Notes: generated from the letters alone by a model not told the origin. Positions 46,216 to 58,664 are shown, numbered from the stretch's first letter. The stretch: 64,000 nucleotides of DNA from Alitta virens (GCA_932294295.1 OW028579.1:35346362-35410361), one strand, 5' to 3'. A program made the numbers and translations.

Positions 46216-48360
46216 GAATAGGTCATCAGTGACAGCTTGAAAACAGTTTAAAGGTCTATCCATCTTTTGGGTTACTTGATTCTAGTATGATCACTATGTT
46301 AATGCTGTGCTTTGGATTTTGCATGAAAGCCAAAAAATCATAACCACCCTATTGTAAAAGCTGGTCAATTTAATGGCCACTTCACCCAGTCTCAAAAGCT
46401 TAATTACATACTTAAAATCATTTTAATTTTTGAGATATGTATTCAAGACCAATTCTGGCGCAATCTGGCGGATGTTGTACATAGGAGCGCCACCAGTCCT
46501 GTGTTGGTATTGATCATTGACAACCAGCTTAAAAGTGACGTTTCTGATATTAAAATTAGTAAAAAATCTAGTCTGTTTACAATTTCTGCAGCCCTTAAAA
46601 TGGCCTTATTAATGTGCACGATGTGTTGTTATATATACTCCTAATTCAAATTTTGTATTTAAATTAACATTGTGATAATTAATGAACAGTATTAACTGCA
46701 GTAATAATACATAGGGTTACTGTATACATATGATATATGTCTATATATATATATATTTTTTTTAACAAATGTATGTAAACGAAACTTAATGCTCATATTA
46801 CCGTGCTATTGTTCAGCAACTGGGACCATGGATGTATAGATAATCCATTGATAATGTATACCTTTAACTTTTATACCATGTATATATATATATTGAATAT
46901 AGAAATAGTGAGTAGAAGTAGACTTAGTACATGTTTTTATCTGTTATGTTTGACAAATGTATCATGTATGATATAACTGTGTCAATAAAAGCATATACAT
47001 ATTAATTAGGTGATTTTAAACATCAATATATTGTCTATAAAAAGAAGCCTAATCATGCAAAACATTATAATATGCAGCAATGCATTCATTCCGCAATAGT
47101 CTGTGACATTGGTATAGATTCAACGAAAGTTAAATCACTACATCTCCCCTTTGTAGCAATAAGCCAAAATATTAAGTGCAATAGTTCACATTCAAGTCTC
47201 ATATCAACCTGGCCAAGGTCAACTCCATTACCTATGGGGGAATTATGCAACTGACTGGCTATAATGAGAATTCCTTATTTCATATAAAGCAAGTTTATAG
47301 AGCTCCCCCTTGCTAATTATGCACGACAAGCATTCCTTTGTTGGTAATGGCATGGTAGCTTCCTGTAAGGCATTGTAATGTGTCATTACAATGATGTGAA
47401 TTGTCCTCATTTATGGAGAAATATGTAGATATTTTAAATCGTATATTTAAGTCAGGTATTTCGGTCACCTTTATGGGAGATTCTGTAAATGTTGTTGCAA
47501 TTTGCAGGCTCGTGTATGGAAGTATATGATTATGAACTGCATGAAATTCGGATTGAATAAAAACCATTATCATGACAGCAAGTATATGAATAAAATCCTC
47601 TTCTTGGGAAGTCTGTGAATAAATTATCATCAGAGGGGTGCTGTGTAACAATTCAATCATTCAATCAGTCAGTCAGTTAGTCAGTTAGTCAGTCAGTTAG
47701 TCAGTCAAATTATTCATGATTTTGACAATAACTGTGTCAAACAATTCACTCTGCACATTTTGTTAGCCATAGTCCTGATGCAGTTTATAGCTCATCATTT
47801 CGAAGGGCAATAATGCTTACTTAAACCAATACATGCAGGTTGTACTCTGGTACCATCACTTTTGTGCACTTTATTATGGGCCTCTTACATGTTCCAGTTT
47901 CTATTCTAAGCATGCTGACCAAACCTACAAGCTTATCCATTTAAGTGAGGGACTCGCTGGGATTCTAAGCACGCCCAGAAATCCATGAGGATATTGATAG
48001 TCCAAGGGTCAGCCTTTTTTGCAAGAGCTTTTCCCGCAGCTGTGTCAGCCAGAACATTGAAGCATGTAGCTAGCTGAAAAAATATGCATGTCAAATCAGC
48101 TGCATGTCGTTGGGAAAGCATGTCAAAGATGGCCATGAAATGCTATTAAGATCACTGGTTTTATCTGGATCATTGTGTGATTTTTCTGTACAATGGAGGA
48201 CTTTAAGATTTGGTCGACCAGCTAGGTGCAAATTATGAATTAGTTAATAAAGCATGACAAGTACATGGGTGCTGCAGTATTCAAGTTATACACTTCTACT
48301 CATAATTGCTAATACAGTATGTTATATAACTGGTTATTAGTCAACACCATGTTACACATT
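46216..48360. other. AT-rich non-coding DNA
   Basis: (TA)n at about 46740-46756, and a CAGT/TAGT tetramer run at 47659-47706. A 115-codon minus open frame (47313-47660) has no recognisable features. Confidence 0.4.
47659..47706. repeat. (CAGT/TAGT)n repeat
   Basis: TCAATCAGTCAGTCAGTTAG and following tetramers, about 48 bases. Confidence 0.85.
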
Positions 48361-48361
48361 T

Positions 48362-48545
48362 ACCACATGGATGGGGTCTTTTACTTACCTCATCAAAGAC
48401 ATCAAGTGCAAGGCACCTGCAATTTAACGTCTCATACGAATGACATCCAGCTGAGATGTAGCACATGAGGAGTTCCATGGCTTACAAACGAACCCTGGAC
48501 CAATGTGGAATGGGGGATCCGTTAACCACTGGGCAATCTAATTTT
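48362..48545 (-). mobile_element. SINE family C, minus strand, 3' truncated
   Basis: On the minus strand: TTGCCCAGTGGTTAACGGAT, CCAGGGTTCGTTTG (box-B position), GTGCTACATCTCAGCTGGAT, GAGACGTTAAATTGC, ACTTGATGTCTTTG, AGGTAAGTAAAAGACCCC. The order matches 29395-29680. The ATCTCATCATTACG part is not present beyond 48360. Confidence 0.75.
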
Positions 48546-50660
48546 ATGACTGCTTCTGCGTGTCAAGTAGTCATAGTTCCTGTTCAATTTTACTCTGTAC
48601 TTTTCTATGTCCTTGAACCTTTACATGATTATTTTAGGTAATTTCTTTCAGGCCGATATGCCATCCCAAAGACTAAAACGCACACCCTCTATTATATGTT
48701 ATTAACTCAGTGGCCACCAACGGACTAAATACCATAACATTCACCATCCCAATTATAGGGTGCCCTCTGAACTTTCACATTTGTTAGGCAAAGACAAAAG
48801 GTGATTTTTTATTTTTGCCAGTAAGCCTATGATAATCTTGATTCCTCTTCCCAATTATTATTGCTGACACTTCTTTGCCTTTGATTGATCTAGAGGCGTC
48901 TTGCAGGGCGGTCCTCTTCCACCAGGCTTAATTTCACAAATGAATAGCTTGGTCTGCCCAGTTTCCTGTGCCCAGAATAGTAGCAAGATTTATTAGATTT
49001 TTTTTTTCAAAGTGAACCCGTATTTTTTTGACAATGGTTTTCAGATAACCATTGAAATAAAAAAAAGATAGATAAGACAATTGTTGTTATACCTTGGAAG
49101 TTGATGTAGAACCAAAAATGAAGTTTTAGTCATTCTTGGAAAATGTTTTTTCTTTTTACTGGCTAGTATATAATTGCCCCACACTGTTTTAAAATGCTTA
49201 CAAGTAGTGGAACTTTGCAATTGAGAGCACTTTTGGTGTAAAATTAACTTTACTTTAAAAAATAAACAAGTGAGGCGGTTTAAAGCATAGTAAAATACAA
49301 CAGCAAGAAAATGTACCAATTTGTACCTGTCATTTCCACGGTGTCTAAAAATGAAAATGATAGTGTTAAAGTTGAGTTCCACTCTATCATGCATACACTT
49401 TTCTTATGCCGTCTTTTGTAGTTTGGTGTAATATACATGTCTGAATTTTCATGCACTGCCCTTCCACGTACACCACAGAAGGTGCAGATGACACATGGGC
49501 TGTCTGCTGCGATACAGCTTTTTTTATAAGTGATACATAGCTTTCTACAACTGATACAGGCCACAATAGTGATACATCTTGCTTTCATTGCTCGTTCCAA
49601 GCTCATTAGTGTTTTACACATAGCACAAGATCACAGAGCTACCTCACAATGATGGGACGATTTTTCAGCTCCTGTGATGCAATCCCTGTAGCGAAACAGT
49701 GCCTGCTGCATACATCAAAACTGGCGATTTACTTGTCTTGTTTTTGGAGTGTTTTTATGGCTTTGGGGTCGAATGGTGATTTATTCTAACATGCACAATT
49801 TAATGTTGTGCGGAGATTGCATGACACATTGTTGTTGAGTGGTTTTAAAGGTGGTTAAAAAAGTACACCTCAAACTAAACATTCAAACCTTTACAAGCTG
49901 GACTAATTAACTAAACCACGTGCTCTGCAACCTCCTCGAAATCAGACCCCCTAGTTCTACGTTTCCAAGAATTCTAGATTCAAATTGTATTGAGCTATCT
50001 TCATACCTTATGCAATTCAAGCGCATAGTGAAATGGCAGTAAGCAAATCAGTGCATTGATAAATATAATGTGTGCATTTCAATTGAATTTTAATACATTA
50101 CAATGTACCCTTTCGTTTGGAAATCTCACAGTGTGTATATTCCAGTATCCAGTGTACTCAAGTATGGCTACTAGGAAACATATGTAGACATTGGGTGAGA
50201 CAGAGTATGACTGTTTTAAGGCATCCCATGTGCTATTTATAGCTCAACTGATGAGGGGGATATAGAAGTTGCCATGGTAATCGTGATGTGACTGAGGATG
50301 CCCAATATCTGACTGCTCCAGGCCCCAGACTCTCCGGTGGTCAAGTGGAAAACTTAAAATTTGACCAGAAGCAATGTTAGAGAAAGTACAATGAAATATG
50401 AATGTTTTATATGCACCAATTAGTCATTTCCAAAGGGTATTTTAAAATTCTGTTTTGTTTTTATTCCTCCGAAAATAAGGTTGAACTATCATTTGCTTTT
50501 GGTTTTATCTGAATGAAATTTGTGTGTGTTTTTATTCAATAGCCTAAAATATATTCCATTGTGTCTTATTATCTGTAGTTTTCTGAGGTTTTTCTGCAAT
50601 TTTTATGATGATAAGAAAGTTAAGCATGATCTCCGAGATCCATGTATACTTATGTTACCT
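48546..50660. other. AT-rich non-coding DNA, no gene seen
   Basis: Two overlapping minus open frames (49041-49394 and 49280-49621) occur. The second is cysteine-rich (for example CISCRKLC and CVICTFCG) but matches no zinc-binding pattern that I can name. Confidence 0.4.
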
Positions 50661-50668
50661 AAGTATAA

Positions 50669-50872
50669 ACTGTCATTTATGGTAAACAAACCATGAGTTA
50701 CTATGGTGCTCATTTATGAAATAAGCTCCCAAGTAGTTACAAAGATGTAATTGATGTAAAGAGGTTTAAACAATTGATATCAGTGATTGTGGCTCAATAG
50801 TTCTATGAGCTAATGTTATTGTTTTATAAATGCGATATGAAATAAAATGTTATCTTATCTTATATGATGATA
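50669..50872 (+). pseudogene. LINE reverse-transcriptase ORF C-terminus with 3' tail, degraded
   Basis: The frame from 50669 to the stop at 50798-50800 reads TVIYGKQTMSYYGAHL, stop, NKLPSSYKDVIDVKRFKQLI. This is the familiar C-terminal signature of non-LTR retrotransposon ORF2 (YG-hydrophobic-YxGxxLWN-LP ... FK). The expected tryptophan codon is TGA at 50717-50719. About 40 bases after the ORF stop lies AAATAAAATGTTATCTTATC, a classic LINE 3' end. The reverse-transcriptase core is not present, so this is a severely 5'-truncated copy. Confidence 0.85.
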
Positions 50873-51360
50873 TCTTCCCACATCGGATTTTGTCAAAAAA
50901 CTAAATAAGTACACCATCTATGGATCATTTTCAATTAATGTCACTTGAACTGGTATTAAGAGCAGTAATTATTGCGCTAGCAGTGCTTGTAAAAATGAGG
51001 TATGTTGCAATTATTGCTACTTTTTAAGAGCCTAATTCTCCAAAGACCTTGATCAGCATTTGTGGGTAGTCGTTAATTCATGCCAGACAAGCGAACCACC
51101 CAATTTGACCTTGAAGAGTATTATGAACAGTCTCGTTATGGGAAACTTGACACGGGTACATGCAACTATCTATCAGTTGCCATGGAGATATGGTTACATA
51201 ATCAACTCATTTCTCCAGCACTGTCTTAAGAGCTTTCATGAATACTTTATCCAGCCAAATTTATCGTCCTCTGCTTTGGGATAAGTAATGGCTGGGCGAT
51301 CAGGCCCTAATCTCCAGACAGCCTAAAACTGTGGGATTAAACAAAAATGGTGTCAGAAGG

Positions 51361-51451
51361 TGACGTCGTGATGGGAATGAAAACGCTGCGCCACTGCGTC
51401 ATTTGGAGCGACTCCAGCGTCATTACGTTACGTCATTACGTCAAAATGGCG
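51361..51451. promoter_or_regulatory. CRE-rich cluster with tandem TTACGTCA and YY1-like site
   Basis: TGACGTCG (51361-51368), TGCGTCAT (51395-51402), AGCGTCAT (51417-51424), then TTACGTCA twice without a gap (51428-51435 and 51436-51443), running into AAAATGGCGCTG. Five CREB/ATF-type sites in 83 bases followed by a YY1/ATGGCG element is a strong regulatory signature. A T-run follows at about 51539. Confidence 0.5.
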
Positions 51452-51666
51452 CTGAAGTGCTCACCCCTCTCTCCCTGTAGTGTTTTGAGACAGAAAAGTC
51501 GGTAATAAAGGTGGACAGTTAGTAACACTTTGTAAGACTTTTTTTTTTTTTCCTTTTTCATGTCCAACTCCGATATTACGACCTCTAATAAGAACTGATT
51601 CCCAAGAGAACCTCGACTGTAAGGTTAAACTGTATTATAAATTTACATGCTCTCAAATATAACTAT

Positions 51667-51826
51667 TATAGCATGGCCAATTGTGCTATGCGCGTTTTCC
51701 ATGAGAAGGATAAACGCATGGAAAACGCATGGTTTTTGCCTCAATATAATTAGCTAAAAACCATGCGTTTTCCATGCGTTTATCCTTCTCATGGAAAACG
51801 CACGTAGCACATTTGGCCATGCTATA
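51667..51826. mobile_element. Palindromic MITE / foldback element
   Basis: The two arms are about 70 bases long and almost perfectly complementary (about three mismatches), separated by a short centre (GCCTCAATATAATTAGCT). Landmarks: left arm ATGGCCAATTGTGCTATGCG and AAACGCATGGAAAACGCATG. Right arm: CCATGCGTTTTCCATGCGTT and ATGGAAAACGCACGTAGCAC. The core 51673-51820 begins ATGGCCAA and ends TTGGCCAT, inside TATAGC/GCTATA. A second copy with most of one arm lost is at 26041-26132. No coding capacity. The superfamily cannot be assigned. Confidence 0.92.
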
Positions 51827-51829
51827 GAA

Positions 51830-53609
51830 TCCAATGTTCTGCAGAAAGTGTACATTATGAATAGTTTAAAAAGATGTAAACAATGCAGAAAAGGTGTTGT
51901 AAACGAAGTAATAGAAAATGTTGCAAATGTGGTCAGTGGGTGTGGTACACAATGACCAATGTTACAAACAATGATGGAGAAAACTAAAGCCACATTCTAA
52001 ATGTTTGCCATGAGCAATATATGAGTTATGAAAAAGGATAAAAGATCAAAACAGGAGTCTAGAAAGCAAGATCTTTTATTACAGTTAAATTTAGATAATT
52101 CGCGTACCTGTATATAGCTCTGCATAAATGTTCACAATATATATATATGCATGTGCAGGGTGCAAAGCTTGTAAATGAGTTCTTTTTAACGGCTGCTGGA
52201 GTGGTGTTGGTTTAGGCATGTCACGCAATCCAGTATTCTAGGAATAAGGTATATATTTGGAATAATTTATTTCTTAATGATATGTCAAATCGGGATGAGT
52301 GCAAGCCTACATTTGACTTTATAACTAACTTAAGAAGAAGAAAAATATTTTTTTTAAAGAGAAGTTTTAGATTAATTTTGTGTCTTTAATTTCTCCTTGA
52401 AAACCAACATTGAATGTGTTTACTTAAAAAGCTGAGACATTAACTTGATCAAAGTTTTGCTGTTATTCTTTTGCAATAAGCATGATATGTCTCTATTTAT
52501 TACGATACCAAGGCCAAGGCCACAGCTGGGCACTAATGCATAGATCAGCTCTGAGCAGACGAATTTGTCATCAGTGCAAGACGTCTGGCCTTTAGAAAAA
52601 ACATTATTTTTATTTTTTCGTACTTTATCCAAAGAAGTTGGTTCATCAGTCACCAAATGTTGATTGATTGCTGTCTTCTTTTTCATCAGCAGTTAATTGT
52701 TACTTAATAGCTTTTAATAACCTTCAGACCATGTTCACCTCCCTGGTCATAAACAAAGTTAAAAACATAATTAAAGTCTTGTTTTTGAACTGGCAGGATG
52801 GATTAGAGTAAACTGCCTTTTGTTCGAATTTTTAATGTATTTACATTCCCATAATTCTGATTTGGCCTCCGAACAAAATTTATAGGATTCTACGTGTTAT
52901 TAATTGCATGAAAAAAGCATTGTTAAACACTTTCAAAAAATTCATTAAGGGACCTCCACAAAGTTTATTAAGTGAATTATCACCTGTCCAGCAATATATT
53001 AACAGCATAACACTTTACAAATGTGCACTATTTCTCTATGAATTTTAATGTACATACAGTGTACATGTCCATTTTAATGTTTTCGCCTCTGAAGCATTAG
53101 GCCCATTCGAAAGAGCATGGAGGCATTCGTGTGCACATAAGCACATATAGGAACTCATGCATTGTTTAATACTATAGGTGGCACACTCGTGTGATTTCCC
53201 AGCAACAGTACATGCTTATCAGTGACAGTACATGTCTTAAGGAAGTCTCCCCTTCTTCAGAAATGTACACTTATATATATATATATATATTGTTTCTCTT
53301 TGTTTTTGTTTGTATACTTGTTAAATTGTCATGTAAGGTTAAACATTTCTGTGGAAAATGAATAGCGTCTGAGTCTGAGTCCCATCTTTTTGTCTCTTTG
53401 TCTTTGTACTGTGTACAGTTCATCATTATAATAACTGCTTCAACTTTTTCTTTTTTAAGTAATATGTGACCTATAAAGATTTTAAGTTAAAGTAACATAT
53501 TGTACTAGTTGGTAATATAATTATGAGACAGTGTGCCAGTTAAGTGTTGTATCGGGGAAACCTGCATAACCCTAAGATAAGTTAAGAAGTCATTCCAATG
53601 GGGTATTAA
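51830..53609. other. AT-rich non-coding DNA, no gene seen
   Basis: (TA)n at 52138-52149 and 53272-53290. Nothing else recognised. Confidence 0.45.
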
Positions 53610-53705
53610 ACTGGTTTTGCGTTGTCAGGTGTGGACTCCAAATGTTACCATCTCATCAAATGTCTGCCCTTTACAGCTTGTCACGTGTTGACTTAGCTTT
53701 AGAAC
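53610..53705 (+). mobile_element. SINE family C, 3' fragment
   Basis: GGTGTGGACTCCAAATG, TTACCATCTCATCAAATGTC, CAGCTTGTCACGTGTTGACT correspond to GGTGTGGACTCCAAGCAG, ATCATCTCATCATTACGTC and CAGCTGGTCATATAAGCTGA in the copy at 29395. It also creates a CACGTG E-box. Confidence 0.5.
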
Positions 53706-53709
53706 AGTA

Positions 53710-55600
53710 AAAATGTCAGAGAAAAACACCAGTGGTACCTCCGAGTCACAAGGAACTCTTGAGTCCAGTTTTGGTCCTTAATTCACTACCCTTTAAAATT
53801 GCAAAGTATTTTTATATAAATAGTATTCAGTATGCCAACATACATGCCACAAATGTATGGGCAGTCCTTAATTGTGAGGTTGTGTTGCACTGCTTGCTAC
53901 TTTCAGTAGCACTAGATAAACTAGTTTGTTGAATCAAGACTCTTTCTTGCTGCATAACTCACTTGCTATCTTCCCCCAGGCATGAGCTTGCTAGCCAGAA
54001 AAACCCTGTCCATAACCTCAGCTGACAAACGGCCATTGATTTTCGCCCATATTTGCATGAAATTCCCTAAAACATAGCCTTATCTGGATCCACCATAGCA
54101 GCTTCTACAAGGCCCTCCACAACTGTTTTGGGACCTGACTCTGACCTACACTTATCCATGCATGACCCCTGTAAGATTTGACCCAGATAAAGGCCACTAT
54201 TACATAATACGATCATCGGTCAGATATGCTAAGGATTTTGGGGATCAAAAAAAGTGGTGTGCAAGTATGCGTGTCAAAAAGTTTAGAGCTATTAAAAGTG
54301 TGCATTTTGGTAATGGTCAATTCTCTCGTCGAAAATGTAGTCACAGACTGTGCGGCAACTTGCGTGTGTTATCATGGACTGTATTTTGTTATGTCACATA
54401 GATAAACACTACAGCATAAAATTCAATTGAGTTGAATTAAGTTTAAAAAAGTGAGTTGAGTTATGCTAGACCTAGTTTTGTGAGACTATAGTTGAGAATA
54501 ATTGCAGCATATTTTTTGACTCCAACATCTGTTTTTCTTCTAATTTCACAATACTGCAACAGCAAGTGCACGATAGTATACTTTGTTGCACTAATGACTT
54601 CCTCAGTTTGGATCCAAATATTACATTATAATTTTACCAATATCTCAAATTGTTAATTGAAGACAAAAAGAGTTGGGAAAACATTTGCTAAACACATTTC
54701 TCATTGAACCATTGCTTCATAAATGTTCTAAATTTTTTTAGGCCTCCAGTCATGAATCATGATGATCCATGAGGATAACCAGTCTGCAATCTGCATTTTA
54801 TTCGCGAACAAGTTGAGGAAACTAGACCTAATATAAATTAGAAAATGTTAGTTTGTAATATTAAATTATTAGGACAAATTATTGAAATTATCAATGATAT
54901 TCAACCAACTTCAAAATGCACCAAAAACGTTACAAAATGTCACATTCAACTAAACCACCTCACTTAGAAGTCCAGTAATTTGCAACCACGTTGGTGAATG
55001 ATGTTCCATTTTAATAATTTTTTATCTGAAGTCTAAAATGAATTATTTCAAATGTAACTTCGTCCAGGTTTTTATTTCTTATATAATTTGTACCAGAGCA
55101 GCATCTCTTAATGCGTCTGTACAAACCGGAAGGCGATGGAACCGGAAGTGATAATCAGTTAAGAAGCTTCTGCTCTCCAAAGCTGGAGATGCAGTCTTTC
55201 ATCAGGGTTCAATATTACGCCCCATCTACTTAAGAACCCGACTGCTGGGGGAGTGAAATTATTGTGGCGATGGGCTCTGAGCCCCTTTGAATAGACCATT
55301 CATTTTCTTATGGGAAACGAGGTCCCTAATCCAGTCAGCTTGGCACAAAGCAGTTATGTTAAATGAGCAGAAAGAATATTCATCTTATCAAAGATTTCCC
55401 CTTTCATTAGATTAAAGAGGGATTGCATAATACAGTGAATGATGTCACAATCTGTTGGACCAGAGTGAGGAAGTGTCCTTGTTGTTCTGTGTGTCTGAGG
55501 TGTATGATGTGATGTTTTATGTTGATGGGTCTTGAAGTAAAATGTGCTGTAAATTTGTCAACAAATTTAATTTATTTCACTAATCTGATCTGATATATTA
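53710..55600. other. AT-rich non-coding DNA with paired ETS-like sites
   Basis: AACCGGAAGG and AACCGGAAGTGATA (55125-55152) give two ETS cores 15 bases apart. No exon or repeat recognised in the remainder. Confidence 0.4.
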
Positions 55601-56077
55601 GAGGAGAGGAGAGGAGAGGAGAGGAGAGGAGAGGAGAGGAGAGGAGAGGAGAGGAGAGGAGAGGAGAGGAGAGGAGAGGAGAGGAGAGGAGAGGAGAGGA
55701 GAGGAGAGGAGAGGAGAGGAGAGGAGAGGAGAGGAGAGGAGAGGAGAGGAGAGGAGAGGAGAGGAGAGGAGAGGAGAGGAGAGGAGAGGAGAGGAGAGGA
55801 GAGGACTGGACTGGACTGGACTGGACTGGACTGGACTGGACAGGAGAGGAGGGACTGGACAGGAGAGGATAGGAGAGAAGAGAAGAGAAGAGAAGAGAAG
55901 AGAAGAGAAGAGAAGAGAAGAGAAGAGAAGAGAAGAGAAGAGAAGAGAAGAGAAGAGAAGAGAAGAGAAGAGAAGAGAGGAGAAGAGAAGAGAAGAGAGG
56001 AGAGGAGAGGAGAGGAGAGGAGAGGAGAGGAGGAAAGGAGAGGATAGGAGAGAAGAAGAGAGAAGAGGAGAGGAGAG
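55601..56077 (+). repeat. Compound (GGAGA)n / (CTGGA)n / (AGAAG)n array
   Basis: Ordered blocks: GGAGA pentamers 55601-55804, CTGGA pentamers about 55805-55839, a mixed GGACA region, AGAAG pentamers about 55875-55975, then GGAGA again to about 56077. Every block keeps the 5-base period, which indicates successive point mutation and expansion from one ancestor. The serine/leucine-rich minus frame is an artefact. Confidence 0.95.
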
Positions 56078-56099
56078 CTCATCATTTTGTCTGCCAATG

Positions 56100-56947
56100 G
56101 CTGTGTGTAATATATTGAAATAGTTTCAGTCTATAATTTACACATGTATACACTTATCAAAGAATTATACCTCCTTACAACGAAAGAGGGCCAAAATCGA
56201 ACTGCCGTAGTCCTGGGGGTGCAAGATCTATTCACCTTTAAATGGCACACGATACGAAATGCCATGCTCTTTACTTGATATTCAACTTTCCAAATATCGC
56301 AAAATAGAATTTTGCAAAAAGAATTGGTAACCAAACTATTAATTTCGTCCAAATCATGATTTATTTGGATAGTAAGCCTTATTCTGAAGATTATTAATGA
56401 GAGATGTAATTGACAATTTTTAATTATTTCAAGACAGTGTATTGCGTGTTGAGGAGCAATAAATTGGGATTCAGTTGCTTCTATGTGGGATATTTTGCAG
56501 ACTTTGTAATGTTTTTACCGTCAGAGAAGGAGCATAAAATATATCTATCAATTGGCATTCTTTTGTGCTGAGGGGCAGCTAATAATTCTAGAATATTTAA
56601 CATGACATTCTCAGATGATTCAAAGGCTCTTTTTATATCCTAGTTTGTTCTTGAAGCCATTTAAAATAGGAACAAAAGAGTTTTTTTTATTGTTGACGAG
56701 TCGTTTATCACAAAAAATACAATTCACCATTCTCATTTAGAATGTTGGTTTCCTGGCACATGCTGCGTCATGCTACCAGGCGATTCTCTCAAAATTCGTC
56801 TGCTTTTTGGGGCCATTTTGATAGCGGCCTTAAAAATGTTCTATCTTACACGTAAGTGGGTCTTTGTGACAGCCAAATGTGTTGATAAATTTGCTTTGAT
56901 CAGTTTTGGTAGCTTATGTGGCGATATTATTCATAAATGGTAATATT
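56100..56947. other. AT-rich non-coding DNA, no gene seen
   Basis: Nothing recognised. Confidence 0.45.
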
Positions 56948-56949
56948 TA

Positions 56950-57630
56950 CAGTGGGTTGCAAAAGTATTCATACCCGATGTAATTTGCCGGTCAATATAT
57001 CACCTATAATTTTTAAGGACAAAAGGGTACATCCGATAATCAAACCTTTTTTGGAGGTGATATTTACGATATTTTCTACATTTTTAAGCCACTTTGCAAC
57101 TGTTATGTTATGTGGCATATTATATTCTGTGCACAAAGGGGCATGAAATAGTGAATATTTTCATCTTTGCCCTAAATTTTCATCAAATATTCTCTGAATT
57201 TGCTGTAAATTATAATGGAATGCAGTGTTTCGGCTGGTTGCCTGAAAATATGAGGGACTTAAGTGGAGCATTAAATTGATCAAAATGCATCAAAATTAGT
57301 TTTTGTTCTTCAAATTTACATTATCTAATAAATAGCCCATGAACAACCAAAAGTGAAAGTTTCCAAACAGAAGCCCAACTATTACTATTTAATTAAAAGT
57401 AAAGGAAAATGTATATTTGCATTTTGAAATAACATCATGTGGTACCGCCATTTTAATTTATGAAATGCCGATGATATTGTAAAGTGGCTTTAAAATTTGC
57501 AAAATATGATAGATAATGTACCTCCAGAAAAATTGTGATGCTTGCATGGGCCATTTTTACCTGTATAAAATTAGAGTTGACATATTTACACGCAAACTCC
57601 AGGGAGCATGAATACTTTTGCAACCGACTG
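56950..57630. mobile_element. Non-autonomous Tc1/mariner element with ~150-bp inverted termini
   Basis: Left end CAGTGGGTTGCAAAAGTATT, right end in reverse complement CAGTCGGTTGCAAAAGTATT. TA target duplications are at 56948-56949 and 57631-57632. Similarity extends inward over arms of about 150 bases (56950-57099 and 57477-57630), ending at AAGCCACTTTGCAA versus AAGCCACTTTACAA. TTGCAAAAGTATTCATAC is characteristic of Tc1 termini known from fish and other animals. The 377-base interior has no transposase. The element is complete but depends on a transposase elsewhere. Confidence 0.93.
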
Positions 57631-57639
57631 TAATTGACG

Positions 57640-58660
57640 CTTTTGTATTGTATCAACAGTTTAACTCAATGTTCGGCACAATAATGTTTGGGACATTGTG
57701 TTTTTAAATTTCAAAATTACTCCTCTTGAACTGAATGTCAGTTTGGGGTTTACACGATTCCGATTTTGACCGATTTATAGCCGATATATAAGACGTGTTG
57801 TGTGATTTATGACTTGGTATAATATAAAGATAGATGACAAAATATTACTACTGTACAAAACAATTATCTCTGCTGAAGGTTAACAAACCAGCCTCAAGCA
57901 TGTCATCATTACTTCTGCATTTGGTGATAGACCAAGCCTGGAGAACATGCTCATGCAGTATACAGTGTAATTGCAAATTAGCATTGTCTGGCAATTGCTG
58001 CAGTTAAATTGTATATTTGTATATCAAATGCCAAGACAATTACAAATCCTGCCCATCTCATGCAATTTTTCTTGATGTTCATTTCAAGTTTATCACAGTT
58101 CCTATGCAAAATTACTTTTTAAAGTATATATAATTTCGCCACTTTTCTTTATTCATATCTTCCTGTTAAGCATAACATTTAGCACTAGTTTTGAAAGCGA
58201 AGACTCTCTTCACAATTCTGGGTTGTGAGCGATGGCATTGTCTTGGCCAGTGTTAAATCATTGTGAGTTTGCTAAAACTGAACAAGAGCCTTGCAGGAAT
58301 AATCAAATTGTGGAAACTCATAAAACAATTAGATGCTCCAAATATAATTTGCTTCTGACAGGCAAAAAAGTATCTATTTCTCTAAATTGTTTTACATAAA
58401 AAGATTTCTTATAACGGTCTGTCATGGAATCAATAAAAATTAAATCACAACTCCCTCCATGGCTTTGATAACAGCTAAACTTGTTAGAAATATGATCTAA
58501 TGTTTATGGCATCAATGAAAATCCGAATCTCAGAGGGTTATTCGGGGTAATTGGGCCAGTTTTTCGGAGGTCCTGCATGCATTGTAAAGTTGCATTGATT
58601 AGAATCAGTTCGTAACGTCTAAACTGATTTCTTAATGCTGTTAAATACGAAGATTTTGAA
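57640..58660. other. AT-rich non-coding DNA, no gene seen
   Basis: Nothing recognised. Confidence 0.45.
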
Positions 58661-58664
58661 TCCA

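Noticed and set aside
49280..49621. Cysteine-rich minus-strand open frame, possible zinc-finger exon
   Set aside because: Cysteine spacing matches no zinc-binding family that I know, an overlapping second frame is equally long, and no splice sites stand out.
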